Shown in pieces: positions 1-9,980 of a stretch of DNA of 64,000 nucleotides (positions within the stretch are counted from its first letter, which is position 1; each line of letters opens with the position of its first letter). Both the position numbers and the translations under genes were made by a program. Under the pieces are notes generated by a model, which searched no databases, was not told the origin of the DNA, and saw only the letters and a list, made by a program, of their open reading frames with translations. This stretch comes from Sphingomonas sinipercae (GTDB lineage: Bacteria > Pseudomonadota > Alphaproteobacteria > Sphingomonadales > Sphingomonadaceae): contig NZ_CP049871.1 of assembly GCF_011302055.1 (NCBI RefSeq), positions 1,384,501 to 1,448,500 of the forward strand. Reading direction: 5' to 3'.

Positions 1-1
1 A

Positions 2-16
2 GTTGCGATTCGCAAC
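2..16. repeat. 15-bp perfect inverted repeat at the left edge
   Basis: GTTGCGA-T-TCGCAAC: 7-bp arms around one base. It lies 24 bp downstream of the frmA stop, next to an AGGAGA-like motif on the minus strand. It may be an operator or the start of the next minus-strand gene; the window edge prevents a decision. Confidence 0.3.
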
Positions 17-39
17 GGTCTCCTACATTCCTGGCGGGG

Positions 40-1152
<1,113 letters not shown>

Positions 1153-1502
1153 TCTCGGCTCCTCTGCAATTGACCGGGCGATGCCACAGCTCGCCCGCAA
1201 CTCCAATCCGAAGCTCCGTCGGTTCGAACTGCCGCACACGCCGGATCCCGGCGTGCCAGCGCCTGCGCCAATTCCGGGAGTGCAGCGCTAACCGGAACGA
1301 TCCCAGGTCATCGGTGCTGGCGTCATCCCAAGCGGTTCCATGCGTCCCGCCGGCAGGGCTAGATACATCCCTAGAAATGCCAGTTAACTAACTGATTTTA
1401 TTGGATTTTTATTCTTTACTCCTGAGATTTGCCTGCTTAGCTTTCGATCTGCAGCCAGTTACGCTGGCGGCAGTACCGACGAGTAAAAACGGGAGAACAG
1501 GG
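1153..1502. other. 350-bp divergent intergenic region
   Basis: This gap lies between frmA (minus) and the subtilase gene (plus) and should hold both promoters. The segment at about 1380-1430 is clearly AT-rich and contains CAGTTA-AC-TAACTG (1381-1394), a perfect 6-bp inverted repeat. I see no convincing -35/-10 pair, no RNA gene and no ORF that looks coding. Confidence 0.4.
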
Positions 1503-2621
1503 ATGAAGAAGGCAATTCTCGCAATGGCCGGGCTGATGTCGACGAGCATGCTCGCACAGCCGGCATTTGCGCAGCGGGCTGGCGACAAGATCGACGGCAG
1601 TTACATCTGCGTCTTCAACAAGGGCGCTGTCGGCCGCGGCGCCGCTGCCGCGGAAGCCAATCGCGCCGCCGCCTCGGTCGGCGGACGTGTCAATCACGTC
1701 TATAGCGTCGCAATCCGCGGCTTTGCCGCAAACATGTCGGCCCAAGCCGTCGAACGGATGCGCGCCAACAATCCGAACATCGCTTATTGCGAGCAGGATC
1801 AGGTCATGAGCACGCCGCCGATCCAGGCAGCGGCACCGCCCAGCGGCGGCGGGAGCGTTCAACCGGCCCAGGAAACCCCGCGGGGCATTGCGCGGGTCAA
1901 GGGCGGCGTTGCCGGCACCTTCGCGACGGCCTGGGTCATCGACACCGGGCTGGATTTCACGCACCCGGATCTCAACACTGACGCAGCGCGTAGCCGCAGC
2001 TTCCTCCGCGACACGTCGCCGGCCGACCAGAATGGGCACGGCACGCACGTTGCCGGAACGATCGCTGCCCGTGACAACGCGATCGGCGTCATCGGCGTTG
2101 CGCCGGGCGCAACGGTCGTCGCGGTTCGAGTCCTCGACCGGCGCGGCAGCGGCGCAAACTCCGGCGTGATTGCCGGGGTTGATTACGTCGCCCAATACGG
2201 CCGTCCTGGCGACGTCGCGAACATGAGCCTTGGCGGCGGCGTGAGCACTGCGCTGGACCAGGCCGTGATCGCCGCAGCCGCGGGGGGCGTCCGTTTCGCA
2301 CTCGCCGCTGGCAACGAAAGCGACAATGCCAACAACCACTCGCCGGGGCGCGCCAACGGCCCGAACGTTTACACCGTTTCGGCCTTCGCGGTCGGCGACA
2401 AGTGGGCGAGCTACTCGAACTTCGGCAATCCTCCGATCGAGTTCTCCGAACCGGGTTCGGCGATCAAGTCGACGTGGCTGAACGGCGCCTACAACACGAT
2501 CAGCGGGACTTCGATGGCGACTCCGCACCTGGCCGGCCTGCTGCTTTCCGGCGCGGTTCGCACGGACGGCAATGTCATCAACGATCCCGACGGAAACCCT
2601 GACCCGATCGGCGTCAAGTAA
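1503..2621 (+). CDS. secreted subtilisin-like serine peptidase (S8 family)
   Basis: Predicted extracellular or periplasmic protease of 372 residues. Order of parts: a signal peptide (about residues 1-23, ending APAFA-like before QRAG), an inhibitor-I9-like propeptide (about 28-100, with YICVFNKG and the pattern ending IAYCEQDQ), then the catalytic domain. The triad is visible: Asp147 in VIDTGLD, His179 in GHGTHVAG, Ser337 in SGTSMATP, with oxyanion Asn271 in AGNES. The start chosen is the ATG at 1503, which follows a GGGAG-like site and opens the signal peptide; the frame is open upstream to 1401 without signal-peptide character. A strong terminator follows at once, so it is probably monocistronic. 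Substrate unknown. Confidence 0.93.
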   Translation: MKKAILAMAGLMSTSMLAQPAFAQRAGDKIDGSYICVFNKGAVGRGAAAAEANRAAASVGGRVNHVYSVAIRGFAANMSAQAVERMRANNPNIAYCEQDQVMSTPPIQAAAPPSGGGSVQPAQETPRGIARVKGGVAGTFATAWVIDTGLDFTHPDLNTDAARSRSFLRDTSPADQNGHGTHVAGTIAARDNAIGVIGVAPGATVVAVRVLDRRGSGANSGVIAGVDYVAQYGRPGDVANMSLGGGVSTALDQAVIAAAAGGVRFALAAGNESDNANNHSPGRANGPNVYTVSAFAVGDKWASYSNFGNPPIEFSEPGSAIKSTWLNGAYNTISGTSMATPHLAGLLLSGAVRTDGNVINDPDGNPDPIGVK

Positions 2622-2640
2622 CCATCAACCTGATCATGGA

Positions 2641-2669
2641 GGGGGCGGCCGTTGGTCGCCCCCTTTTTT
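2641..2669 (+). terminator. rho-independent terminator after the subtilase gene
   Basis: A 10-bp GC-rich stem (GGGGGCGGCC / GGTCGCCCCC, one G-T wobble) with loop GTT is followed by six T. It lies 20 bp after the subtilase stop and separates that gene from the CoA-ester operon. Confidence 0.9.
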
Positions 2670-2721
2670 GTGTCCGCCGCCCGCCTTGCCTCGCTTTGGT
2701 CGTTGCGCCAATGCTCAGCCG

Positions 2722-3489
2722 ATGCAGAAAACCGCGCTTGAGGGGCGTCACGCCCTGATCACTGGCGGAGGCACCGGGATCGGTGCGGCCGCGGCTCGAC
2801 GATTGGCAGCGGCCGGCGCCAAGGTCACGCTGACCGGACGCCGGATGGAGCCTCTGCAGGCTACGGCGCAGCCGCTGGGCGGCACGGCGCTTCAATGCGA
2901 TGTCAGCGACCGCGATCAGATCGACCGTGCTTTCGCTGAGGCTCGCGAAACCAACGGACCGATCGACATGCTGGTGGTCAACGCCGGCATCGCCGACAGC
3001 GCGCCGTTCCACAAGATGACCCGCGAAAGCTGGGACCGGATCATTGCCGTCAACCTGACGGCTGCCTTTGATTGCGCGCAGGCGGCCCTCCCCGACCTGA
3101 TGGTCAGCGCGAACGGTCGGCTCGTCTTCGTCGCCTCGGTCGCCTCACTGCGCGGCGTTCCCTACGCAGCCCATTATGCCGCGTCGAAGCATGGCCTGTT
3201 GGGTCTGATGCGTAGCCTCGCGGTCGAATATGCGAAGACTAACCTGACGGTGAACGCAGTGTGCCCCGGCTATGTCGACACGCCGATGACCGATCAGTCG
3301 ATCGTCCGGGTTTCGAAGCTGACCGGCCGCAGCGAGGATCAATCGCGTGGCGCGATCAGCGACATGAATGCCAGCGGCCGCCTGGTCGATCCCGAAGCCA
3401 TCGCCAACGTCATCGCGATGTTGTGCCTCCCGCTCAGCCGCGACATCACCGGCTCGGCCGTGACCATCGACGGCGGGACCAACGCATGA
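2722..3489 (+). CDS. SDR-family oxidoreductase (3-hydroxyacyl-CoA dehydrogenase-like)
   Basis: Short-chain dehydrogenase of 255 residues. The nucleotide site ITGGGTGIG is near residue 14, the NAG motif near 87, and the catalytic residues are Ser139, Tyr152 and Lys156 (HYAASKHG). The C-terminus ends in the usual [11 protein letters not shown]. First gene of a five-gene operon; its stop overlaps the next start (ATGA). From the neighbours, the likely job is oxidising a 3-hydroxyacyl-CoA or ring-derived hydroxy-CoA ester. The ATG at 2722 is chosen because the Rossmann motif follows after 13 residues; the frame is open upstream through the previous terminator, which is not plausible coding. Substrate is inferred only. 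Confidence 0.88.
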   Translation: MQKTALEGRHALITGGGTGIGAAAARRLAAAGAKVTLTGRRMEPLQATAQPLGGTALQCDVSDRDQIDRAFAEARETNGPIDMLVVNAGIADSAPFHKMTRESWDRIIAVNLTAAFDCAQAALPDLMVSANGRLVFVASVASLRGVPYAAHYAASKHGLLGLMRSLAVEYAKTNLTVNAVCPGYVDTPMTDQSIVRVSKLTGRSEDQSRGAISDMNASGRLVDPEAIANVIAMLCLPLSRDITGSAVTIDGGTNA

Positions 3490-4295
3490 GCTTCGACCCG
3501 GCAGGCTTCCGCCCGCGGCATTTCCGCTGGGACCTGTCCGGCAAGGTCGCAACGATCACGCTCGACCGCCCGGAACGCAAGAACCCGCTGACCTTCGAAA
3601 GCTACGCCGAACTTCGCGACACCTTTCGCGCGCTGACCGACGCCCCCGCGGTCAAGGCGATGGTGATCACCGGCGCCGGCGGCAATTTCTGTTCCGGCGG
3701 CGACGTGCACGAAATTATCGGGCCGCTCACGCGCATGGACCGCTCCGGCCTGCTCGATTTCACCCGCATGACGGGCGACCTGGTCAAGGCCATGCGCGCC
3801 TGCCCGCAGCCGATCGTCGCCGCGGTCGAGGGCGTCTGCGCCGGTGCGGGCGCGATCATGGCGATGGCCAGCGACCTGCGAATCGCGACGCCCAGCGCTA
3901 AGGCCGCTTTCCTCTTTACTCGCGTCGGGTTGTCGGGGGCCGACATGGGCGCCTGCGCCATCCTGCCGCGGATCATTGGCCACGGGCGCGCGGCCGAATT
4001 GCTGTTCACCGGCCGCAGCATGAGCGCAGACGAGGGGCTGGCATGGGGCTTCTGGAACCGGCTGAGCGACGACGTCCTCGCCGATGCGCAAGCGCTCGCG
4101 GCGGACCTCGCCAACGGCCCGACCCTTGCCCACGCCATGACCAAGCGGCAACTCGACGCGGAATGGCATGTCGGGATCGACACGGCGATCGACATGGAGG
4201 CGGAGGCGCAGGCGGATTGCATGCAGACCAACGACTTCCGTCGCGCTTACGAAGCCTTTGCAGCGAAGCAAAAGCCGGTTTTCCAGGGCGACTGA
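3486..4295 (+). CDS. enoyl-CoA hydratase/isomerase (crotonase) family protein
   Basis: Crotonase-fold protein of 269 residues. The oxyanion-hole segments are clear: [14 protein letters not shown] and [20 protein letters not shown]. The two glutamates that catalyse water addition in classical hydratases are not evident: the first position reads as Ala in GAGAIM, and the second region reads [16 protein letters not shown] chemistry other than simple hydration (for example a hydrolytic or ring-processing step) is therefore possible. Translation is coupled on both sides: the ATG overlaps the SDR stop by 4 nt, and the stop overlaps the next ATG (TGATG). The pathway role is inferred from the operon. 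Confidence 0.88.
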   Translation: MSFDPAGFRPRHFRWDLSGKVATITLDRPERKNPLTFESYAELRDTFRALTDAPAVKAMVITGAGGNFCSGGDVHEIIGPLTRMDRSGLLDFTRMTGDLVKAMRACPQPIVAAVEGVCAGAGAIMAMASDLRIATPSAKAAFLFTRVGLSGADMGACAILPRIIGHGRAAELLFTGRSMSADEGLAWGFWNRLSDDVLADAQALAADLANGPTLAHAMTKRQLDAEWHVGIDTAIDMEAEAQADCMQTNDFRRAYEAFAAKQKPVFQGD

Positions 4296-5437
4296 TGGCG
4301 GATTCGACATTCCTCTCCTGGCCGTTTTTCGAGGCGAAGCATCGGGAGCTTGCCGATCGACTGCACGGCGTTGCCGCCGAACTGCCTGCCCACGGCAAGA
4401 ACATCGACGACGACTGCCGGAGTCTGGTGCAGGCGCTCGGCGGGGCTGGGTTGCTCAAGCTGTGCGTTGCCGACGGCGACCGGCGCCCCGACGTGCGCAG
4501 CCTCGCGCTTGCGCGGGAGACGCTTGCCTATCACTCCGGCCTCGCCGACTTCGCCTTTGCAATGCAGGGGCTCGGCTCGGGCGCGATTTCCCTGTTCGGC
4601 ACGATCGAGCAGAAGCGCGAGTGGCTGCCTGCGGTCGCCTCGGGCCAGGCGATTGCGGCCTTCGCAATGACCGAGCCCGAATGCGGATCGGATGCGGCCA
4701 ATATCGCGACGTCGGCGATGCGCGAGGGCAATGAGTGGGTGCTGGTCGGGGAAAAGACCTACATTTCCAACGGCGGGATCGCCGATTTCTACCTGACGTT
4801 CGCGCGCACCGGCGAAGGCGAAGGGTCGCGCGGACTGACCGCCTTCATTGTCCCGGCGGATGCCGTCACCATCGAGGAGCGGATCGACGTCATCGCGCCG
4901 CACCCGCTGGCCCGAATCAAGTTCGACAAGGCCCGCATTCCCGCCGACTCCGTCGTCGGTGAGCCGGGCGACGGTTTCCGCGTCGGCATGGAGACACTGA
5001 ACCTGTTCCGGGTCACCGTCGCCGCCGCGGCGCTTGGCTTTGCGCGCCGTGCCCTGGACGAAGCGCTGGGGTTCGCCAGCAGCCGCCGCCTGGGTAGCAA
5101 GACCCTTGCGGACAATGCGGTGACGCAGGCGAAAATGGCCGACATGGCGACGGCAATCGATGCCTCGGCGCTGCTGGTCTATCGCGCCGCCTGGCAACAG
5201 GACGTCGGTGGGACCGACAACCGGCGCGCGGCGGCAATGGCCAAGCTGCACGCGACCGAGGCCGCGCAGCAGGTGATCGATGCAGCGGTGCAGATGCACG
5301 GCGGCGCTGGCGTCACGCGCGGCGTCAAGGTCGAGGAACTCTACCGCGACGTTCGCGCGCTGCGCATCTACGAAGGGGCGAGCGAAGTGCAGCGGCAGAT
5401 CATCGCCCGCGACCTGCTGAAGGAATTTCGCGCATGA
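4295..5437 (+). CDS. acyl-CoA dehydrogenase family protein
   Basis: FAD-dependent acyl-CoA dehydrogenase of 380 residues. The signature FAMTEPECGSDAANI (flavin and substrate contact) lies in the N-terminal half. Near the C-terminus comes MHGGAGVTRG, then RIYEGASEVQRQIIARDLL, whose Glu in YEGASE is the usual catalytic base position. It overlaps the crotonase by one base and RidA by four. In this operon it should introduce or remove a double bond in a CoA ester derived from the ligase product. Real start is the ATG at 4295; the open frame upstream overlaps the crotonase gene and is not coding-like. Confidence 0.9.
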   Translation: MADSTFLSWPFFEAKHRELADRLHGVAAELPAHGKNIDDDCRSLVQALGGAGLLKLCVADGDRRPDVRSLALARETLAYHSGLADFAFAMQGLGSGAISLFGTIEQKREWLPAVASGQAIAAFAMTEPECGSDAANIATSAMREGNEWVLVGEKTYISNGGIADFYLTFARTGEGEGSRGLTAFIVPADAVTIEERIDVIAPHPLARIKFDKARIPADSVVGEPGDGFRVGMETLNLFRVTVAAAALGFARRALDEALGFASSRRLGSKTLADNAVTQAKMADMATAIDASALLVYRAAWQQDVGGTDNRRAAAMAKLHATEAAQQVIDAAVQMHGGAGVTRGVKVEELYRDVRALRIYEGASEVQRQIIARDLLKEFRA

Positions 5438-5826
5438 ACGTGCTGCAACCGCCCGGATGGCCGCGGCCAAAGGGTTATTCCAATGGCATCAGCGCGCGCG
5501 GGCGCCTCATCTTCACCGCCGGCGTGGTCGGTTGGGATGAGCAGCAGGACTTCCGCTCGCCCAACATCGCCGACCAGTTCGAACAAACCTTGCGCAACAT
5601 TGTCGCGATTCTCGCCGAAGATAGGGCCGGACCCGAGCATGTCGTACGGATGACCTGCTACGTCATCGACATGCAGGCGTATCGCGACCATCTCGGCGCC
5701 ATCGGAGAGGCGTGGCAGCGAGTCATGGGCCGTAACTTCCCGGCCATGGCCCTGGTGGAAGTGCAAAGTCTCGTCGAACCGGCGGCCGAGATCGAGATCG
5801 AAGCCATCGCCGTGGTGCCCGATTGA
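5434..5826 (+). CDS. RidA family (YjgF/YER057c/UK114) enamine/imine deaminase-like protein
   Basis: 130-residue RidA-fold protein. RidA proteins hydrolyse reactive enamine/imine intermediates. The expected functional residues are present: Arg100 in RNFPAMALVEV and Glu120 in the C-terminal strand EIEIEAIAVV. Being embedded with CoA-ester enzymes and a benzoate-type ligase, it may deaminate an amino-substituted intermediate, which fits a 2-aminobenzoyl-CoA-like substrate (inference). Start ATG overlaps the acyl-CoA dehydrogenase stop (ATGA), and the stop overlaps the next start (TTGA). Confidence 0.9.
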   Translation: MNVLQPPGWPRPKGYSNGISARGRLIFTAGVVGWDEQQDFRSPNIADQFEQTLRNIVAILAEDRAGPEHVVRMTCYVIDMQAYRDHLGAIGEAWQRVMGRNFPAMALVEVQSLVEPAAEIEIEAIAVVPD

Positions 5827-7406
5827 GTTACGACAGCTTCGTCCGCGACCGCTTGCCACCGGCGGAGTTGTTGCCCGAATTCCGCTTCGACCTGCCGGAG
5901 CTGCAATATCCGGAGCGGGTCAACGCGGCCGCCGAGCTGCTGAAAGGCGGGGCGGCGGACGCGCTGGCGGTGGTCAACGCGCACGGCCGCTGGACCTACG
6001 CCGACCTCGACAGCTTCAGCGGACGCATCGCCCGCCTGCTTGTCGAGGAGGAGGGCCTCATCCCCGGCAACCGGGTCCTGCTGCGAGGTCCCAATTGCTA
6101 CACGATGGTCGCTGCCTGGCTGGGCGTGCTGAAGGCCGGCGGGGTGGTCGTCGCGACCATGCCCCTGCTCCGCCCCGGCGAAATCGCCACGGTCATCGAG
6201 CGCGCGGAAATCAGTCACGCGATCGTCGACAGCCGCTTCATCGGCGATTTTCGCGAAGCGGTCGAGCAGACGCACTTCGTAAAGCACCTCATCAAATATG
6301 ACGGCGACCATGGCCACGGCGAGCTGGAAACGCGCACCGCCTCGCTGCAGACGCTGCCGCCTTTCGACACCGGCCGCGACGATCCGGCGCTGATCGCCTT
6401 CACCAGCGGCACCACCGGCGTCCCCAAGGGCTGCGTCCAGTTCCACCGCGACATATTGGCCCCGTGCGACACCTTTGCCCGGCACCTGCTCGGGCCGAAG
6501 CCGGGCGACATTTTCATGACTAGCGCGCCAATGGCCTTCACCTTCGGCCTTGGCATCGCGCCGCTGTTCCCGCTTCGCTTCGGCGCGGCGAGCGCGACAT
6601 TGGAACAGGCCAACCCGCAGGCCCTTATCGAGGCGATCGCCAAGTTCGGCGTCACGCATCTCGGCACGGCACCGACCGCCTATAAGGCGATGCTGTCGCA
6701 GCCGGGTCTGGACGGCGCGCTCAAGTCGCTGCGCACCTGCATATCCGCCGGCGAACACCTGCCCGAAGCGACCTGGCATGCGTGGAAAGTCCGTACCGGC
6801 ATCGGCATCATCGACGGCATCGGATCGACCGAAATGATGCACATCTTCGTCTCGGCGGCGGGTGAGGAAATCCGTCCGGGCTCGACCGGCAAGGCGGTGC
6901 CAGGGTACGAAGCGGCCGTCCTCGACGACCGTGGCGAACCGATGGACGAAGGCGTCGGCCGCCTTGCGATCAAGGGCCCGACCGGCTGCCGCTATCTCGA
7001 TGACGAGCGGCAGCGGAATTACGTTGAGAATGGCTGGAACGTCACCGGCGACACGTACCGCAAGGATACCGACGGCTACTTCTGGTACCTCGCCCGTAGC
7101 GACGACATGATCGTCAGCTCGGGCTATAATATCGGCGCGCCGGAAGTCGAAAATGCCCTCCTCGCCCACCCCGCCGTCGCCGAATGCGCGGTGATCGGCG
7201 TTCTGTGCGCCGAGCGCGGGCAGAAGGTAAAAGCGTTCGTCGTCCTCGCCGACTTCGCCGAGCCCAGCGACGAACTGGTGAAAGGCCTGCAGGACTTCAC
7301 CAAAGAGCGGATCGCCCCCTACAAATATCCGCGCGAGGTCGAATTCGTGGACGCGCTTCCCAAGACCGCGACGGGGAAGCTCAAGCGGAGCGAGCTAAGA
7401 AGCTAA
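5823..7406 (+). CDS. benzoate-CoA ligase family / AMP-dependent acyl-CoA synthetase
   Basis: 527-residue adenylate-forming enzyme that activates a carboxylic acid with ATP and CoA. Core motifs in order: FTSGTTGVPKG (phosphate loop), IGSTEMMH, TGDTYRKDTDGYFWYLARSDDMI split around the hinge, GYNIGAPEVE, and the C-terminal PKTATGKLKRSEL with the catalytic Lys. The sequence style and the RidA/crotonase/dehydrogenase neighbours resemble aryl-CoA ligases such as 2-aminobenzoate-CoA ligase; substrate not proven. The start is TTG at 5823, overlapping the RidA stop by 4 nt, so translation is coupled. The 3' end overlaps the convergent HEAT-repeat gene by 4 bp. Confidence 0.9.
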   Translation: MSYDSFVRDRLPPAELLPEFRFDLPELQYPERVNAAAELLKGGAADALAVVNAHGRWTYADLDSFSGRIARLLVEEEGLIPGNRVLLRGPNCYTMVAAWLGVLKAGGVVVATMPLLRPGEIATVIERAEISHAIVDSRFIGDFREAVEQTHFVKHLIKYDGDHGHGELETRTASLQTLPPFDTGRDDPALIAFTSGTTGVPKGCVQFHRDILAPCDTFARHLLGPKPGDIFMTSAPMAFTFGLGIAPLFPLRFGAASATLEQANPQALIEAIAKFGVTHLGTAPTAYKAMLSQPGLDGALKSLRTCISAGEHLPEATWHAWKVRTGIGIIDGIGSTEMMHIFVSAAGEEIRPGSTGKAVPGYEAAVLDDRGEPMDEGVGRLAIKGPTGCRYLDDERQRNYVENGWNVTGDTYRKDTDGYFWYLARSDDMIVSSGYNIGAPEVENALLAHPAVAECAVIGVLCAERGQKVKAFVVLADFAEPSDELVKGLQDFTKERIAPYKYPREVEFVDALPKTATGKLKRSELRS

Positions 7407-7879
7407 CCTTTGCGGCACGCCGCCAGCGCATCGTCAATCTGTGAGTCGATATGAGATGTGCCAGTTCTCTTTGCGGCGAACGGTTCGAGCAATGGCGCAA
7501 GCGAAGTTTCCGCTAAATCGGCCGCCGCCTGAAAGATCGCATAGCAAGCCGTTTTGCGGGCAAGTTCCCTCGTCACAAGCGAGATTGCGACTTGGCGATC
7601 CCGTTCCACTAAGGCCTGAATTGCCTCTCCTCGCACATATACATCTTCGTCTTCGGCTGCTTCTCGCAGCGCATTGCGAACTTCGACCGTAGGCGGGCCG
7701 TGATGGCCAAGCAGCATTGCTGCATAATCTCGATTTGACCGGTCTTGATCCTTCGTCATGCCGATCAGAAGAGAGAGGTTTGCTCGTCCAAATTCCGAGT
7801 CATCGAGCACGACTTCCTCGTTCATGATGGACACAAGGAACTCGGAAGCGGGAAGATAGGGTTCGTCGTCCCAGCTCAC
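7403..7879 (-). CDS. HEAT-repeat domain protein
   Basis: 158-residue protein made mostly of paired helices typical of HEAT/PBS-lyase repeats, for example the segments around YAAMLLGHHGP, VRNALREAAEDEDVYVRGEAIQAL and FQAAADLAE. No catalytic motif is seen, so a scaffold or binding role is likely. It starts with GTG at 7879 and overlaps the pccA stop by 4 nt (GTGA), so it is translationally coupled to the carboxylase gene. Function unknown; it may simply ride on the operon. The DNA is somewhat less GC-rich than its neighbours. Confidence 0.78.
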   Translation of the reverse strand: MSWDDEPYLPASEFLVSIMNEEVVLDDSEFGRANLSLLIGMTKDQDRSNRDYAAMLLGHHGPPTVEVRNALREAAEDEDVYVRGEAIQALVERDRQVAISLVTRELARKTACYAIFQAAADLAETSLAPLLEPFAAKRTGTSHIDSQIDDALAACRKG

Positions 7880-9882
7880 TCAAACTCCACGATGACCTGA
7901 TCGACGGCGAGGCTGTCGCCGGCCTTCGCGGGCGTTGCCTTGACCGTCGCCGCCTTGGGGGCGCGGAGGATGTTTTCCATCTTCATTGCCTCCATCACCG
8001 CGACCGGCTGGCCGGGCTCGACCTTGTCGCCCTCTTTCACGTCCAGCCGGGTCAGCAGCCCCGGCATCGGCGCCAGCAGCAGGCGCGACAGGTCCGGCGG
8101 GACCTTTTCGATCATATGCCGCGACAGCTCGGCGACGTGCGGCGGGAGGACCTGCACCGTGTGACTGGCGCCGCGGGTCGTCAGCGTCATGCCGCGGCCG
8201 CTGCGCTCCACCTGCACCGTCCGCCGGCGGCCGTCGATGCTGACCGAAAGCATCCGCTGGCCGGGCGCCCAGCTGCCGACCAGGTCGATCATCTTGCCGT
8301 CGTCGAGGACGCCGAACGCGCCGCCGTCGTACGGCTTGATCCGCACCCGGTGTTGATCGCCATCGACCGTGACGACCCGATCGGAGGAGGTCGTGCCCGG
8401 CTCGCCCAGCTGATGATCAACGCTCGCCGCCCGCTCGTCGGTTATCGCGCCGATCAATCCGCCAACGATGGCTAGATCCGACAGCAGTTGCGGATCTGCC
8501 GGCGCGCCTTCGAACCCTTCCGGATATTCCTCGGCAATGAAGCCCGTAGTGATTTCCCCCGAGCGGAAGCGCGGGTGCTGCATTAGTGCGGATAGGAAAT
8601 CGACGTTGTTGCCGATGCCCTCGATCTGGAATGCGTCGAGCGCGTCGACCTGCGCATCGATCGCCGCCTCGCGGGTTGTCCCCCAGGTCACCAGCTTGGC
8701 GATCATCGGGTCATAGAACATGCTGACCTCGCCACCTTCGAAGACGCCGTCGTCGACGCGCACCTTCACGCCATTGTCGGACTGCTCTGGCGGGGAATAG
8801 CGCACGAGCCGCCCGGTGCTTGGCAGGAAGCCGCGGTACGGGTCTTCGGCATAGACGCGCGTCTCAACCGCCCAGCCGTTCAGCTTCACGTCGTCCTGTG
8901 TGAACCCCAGTTTCTCCCCTGCCGCGACACGGATCATCTGCTCGACTAGGTCCAGGCCCGTGACCTCCTCGGTCACCGGATGTTCGACCTGCAGCCGGGT
9001 GTTCATCTCAAGGAAGTAGAAGCTCTTTCCGGTCGGGTCCGCGCCGGAGACGATCAGCTCGACCGTGCCCGCCGAATAATAGCCGACCGCCCGGGCCAGA
9101 GCGACGGCCTGCTTGCCCATGCTTTCACGCATTTCGGGCGTGACGAAGGGCGACGGCGCTTCCTCGACCACCTTTTGGTGGCGGCGCTGGATCGAACATT
9201 CGCGCTCGCCCAAATAGACGATGTTGCCGTGCTGGTCGCCGAGAAGCTGGATCTCGATGTGGCGCGGCTGCTCGATGAACTTCTCGATGAACACGCGGTC
9301 GTCGCCGAAGCTGTTGAGCCCCTCGCGCTTGGTCGCTTCGAAGCCTTCGCGAACGTCCTGCTCGGACCAGGCGAGCCGCATGCCCTTGCCGCCGCCGCCG
9401 GCCGATGCCTTCATCATCACCGGATAGCCGATGTCGCCGGCGATCTTCACCGCGTCGTCGGTGGTGGCGATGTCGTCGAGATAGCCGGGCACGATGTTGA
9501 CCCCGGCATCCCGCGCCAGTTTCTTGGACTCGATCTTATCGCCCATCGCCGCGATCGCCTTGGGCGGCGGGCCGATGAAGGCGATCTTCTCCTTGGCCAG
9601 CGCCTCGGCAAAACTCGTCCGTTCCGACAGGAAGCCGTACCCCGGATGCACCGCCTCCGCGCCCGTCGCCTTGCAGGCGTCGATGATCAATTCGGCGTTG
9701 AGATAGCTTTCGGACGCCGGCGCCGGCCCGAGGCGCACGCTCTCATCCGCCATTTTCACATGCGGCGCGCGGGCATCGGCGTCGGAGTAAACCGCGACGG
9801 TCTTGATGCCCATGCGCTTGGCCGTGCGGACAACCCGGCACGCGATTTCGCCGCGATTGGCGATCAGGATTTTCTTGAACAT
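7876..9882 (-). CDS. pccA: propionyl-/acetyl-CoA carboxylase alpha subunit (biotin carboxylase plus biotin carrier)
   Basis: 668 residues. An N-terminal biotin carboxylase starts [14 protein letters not shown] and carries the ATP-grasp glycine loop [12 protein letters not shown] and the [14 protein letters not shown] active-site block. A linker (BT) domain follows, then a C-terminal carrier domain whose biotinylated Lys634 lies in MEAMKMEN. It carboxylates biotin for transfer by a separate beta subunit, which is not in the window. Position beside methylmalonyl-CoA mutase supports propionyl-CoA as substrate. The ATG at 9882 has a GAGGTGAG ribosome site close upstream. Confidence 0.94.
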   Translation of the reverse strand: MFKKILIANRGEIACRVVRTAKRMGIKTVAVYSDADARAPHVKMADESVRLGPAPASESYLNAELIIDACKATGAEAVHPGYGFLSERTSFAEALAKEKIAFIGPPPKAIAAMGDKIESKKLARDAGVNIVPGYLDDIATTDDAVKIAGDIGYPVMMKASAGGGGKGMRLAWSEQDVREGFEATKREGLNSFGDDRVFIEKFIEQPRHIEIQLLGDQHGNIVYLGERECSIQRRHQKVVEEAPSPFVTPEMRESMGKQAVALARAVGYYSAGTVELIVSGADPTGKSFYFLEMNTRLQVEHPVTEEVTGLDLVEQMIRVAAGEKLGFTQDDVKLNGWAVETRVYAEDPYRGFLPSTGRLVRYSPPEQSDNGVKVRVDDGVFEGGEVSMFYDPMIAKLVTWGTTREAAIDAQVDALDAFQIEGIGNNVDFLSALMQHPRFRSGEITTGFIAEEYPEGFEGAPADPQLLSDLAIVGGLIGAITDERAASVDHQLGEPGTTSSDRVVTVDGDQHRVRIKPYDGGAFGVLDDGKMIDLVGSWAPGQRMLSVSIDGRRRTVQVERSGRGMTLTTRGASHTVQVLPPHVAELSRHMIEKVPPDLSRLLLAPMPGLLTRLDVKEGDKVEPGQPVAVMEAMKMENILRAPKAATVKATPAKAGDSLAVDQVIVEFE

Positions 9883-9914
9883 CTCACCTCAATCGCCTGC
9901 ATGAACATGCCGGT

Positions 9915-9965
9915 CTAGATCATCAGTAGGAATGGCATCGCGATCGACACAATGCCGGCCAACAC
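9915..9965 (-). CDS. possible 16-residue hydrophobic peptide ORF
   Basis: Between the mutase gene and pccA, a 17-codon frame starts GTG at 9965 and would encode a strongly hydrophobic peptide rich in Leu, Ile, Ala and Met. A near-ideal GGAGGT site sits three bases before the GTG. It lies inside the operon gap (98 bp), with the mutase stop in the same frame just upstream. It could be a real micropeptide, a leader affecting pccA expression, or chance. Too short for homology recognition by eye. Confidence 0.25.
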   Translation of the reverse strand: MLAGIVSIAMPFLLMI

Positions 9966-9980
9966 CCCACCTCCAGCCTC

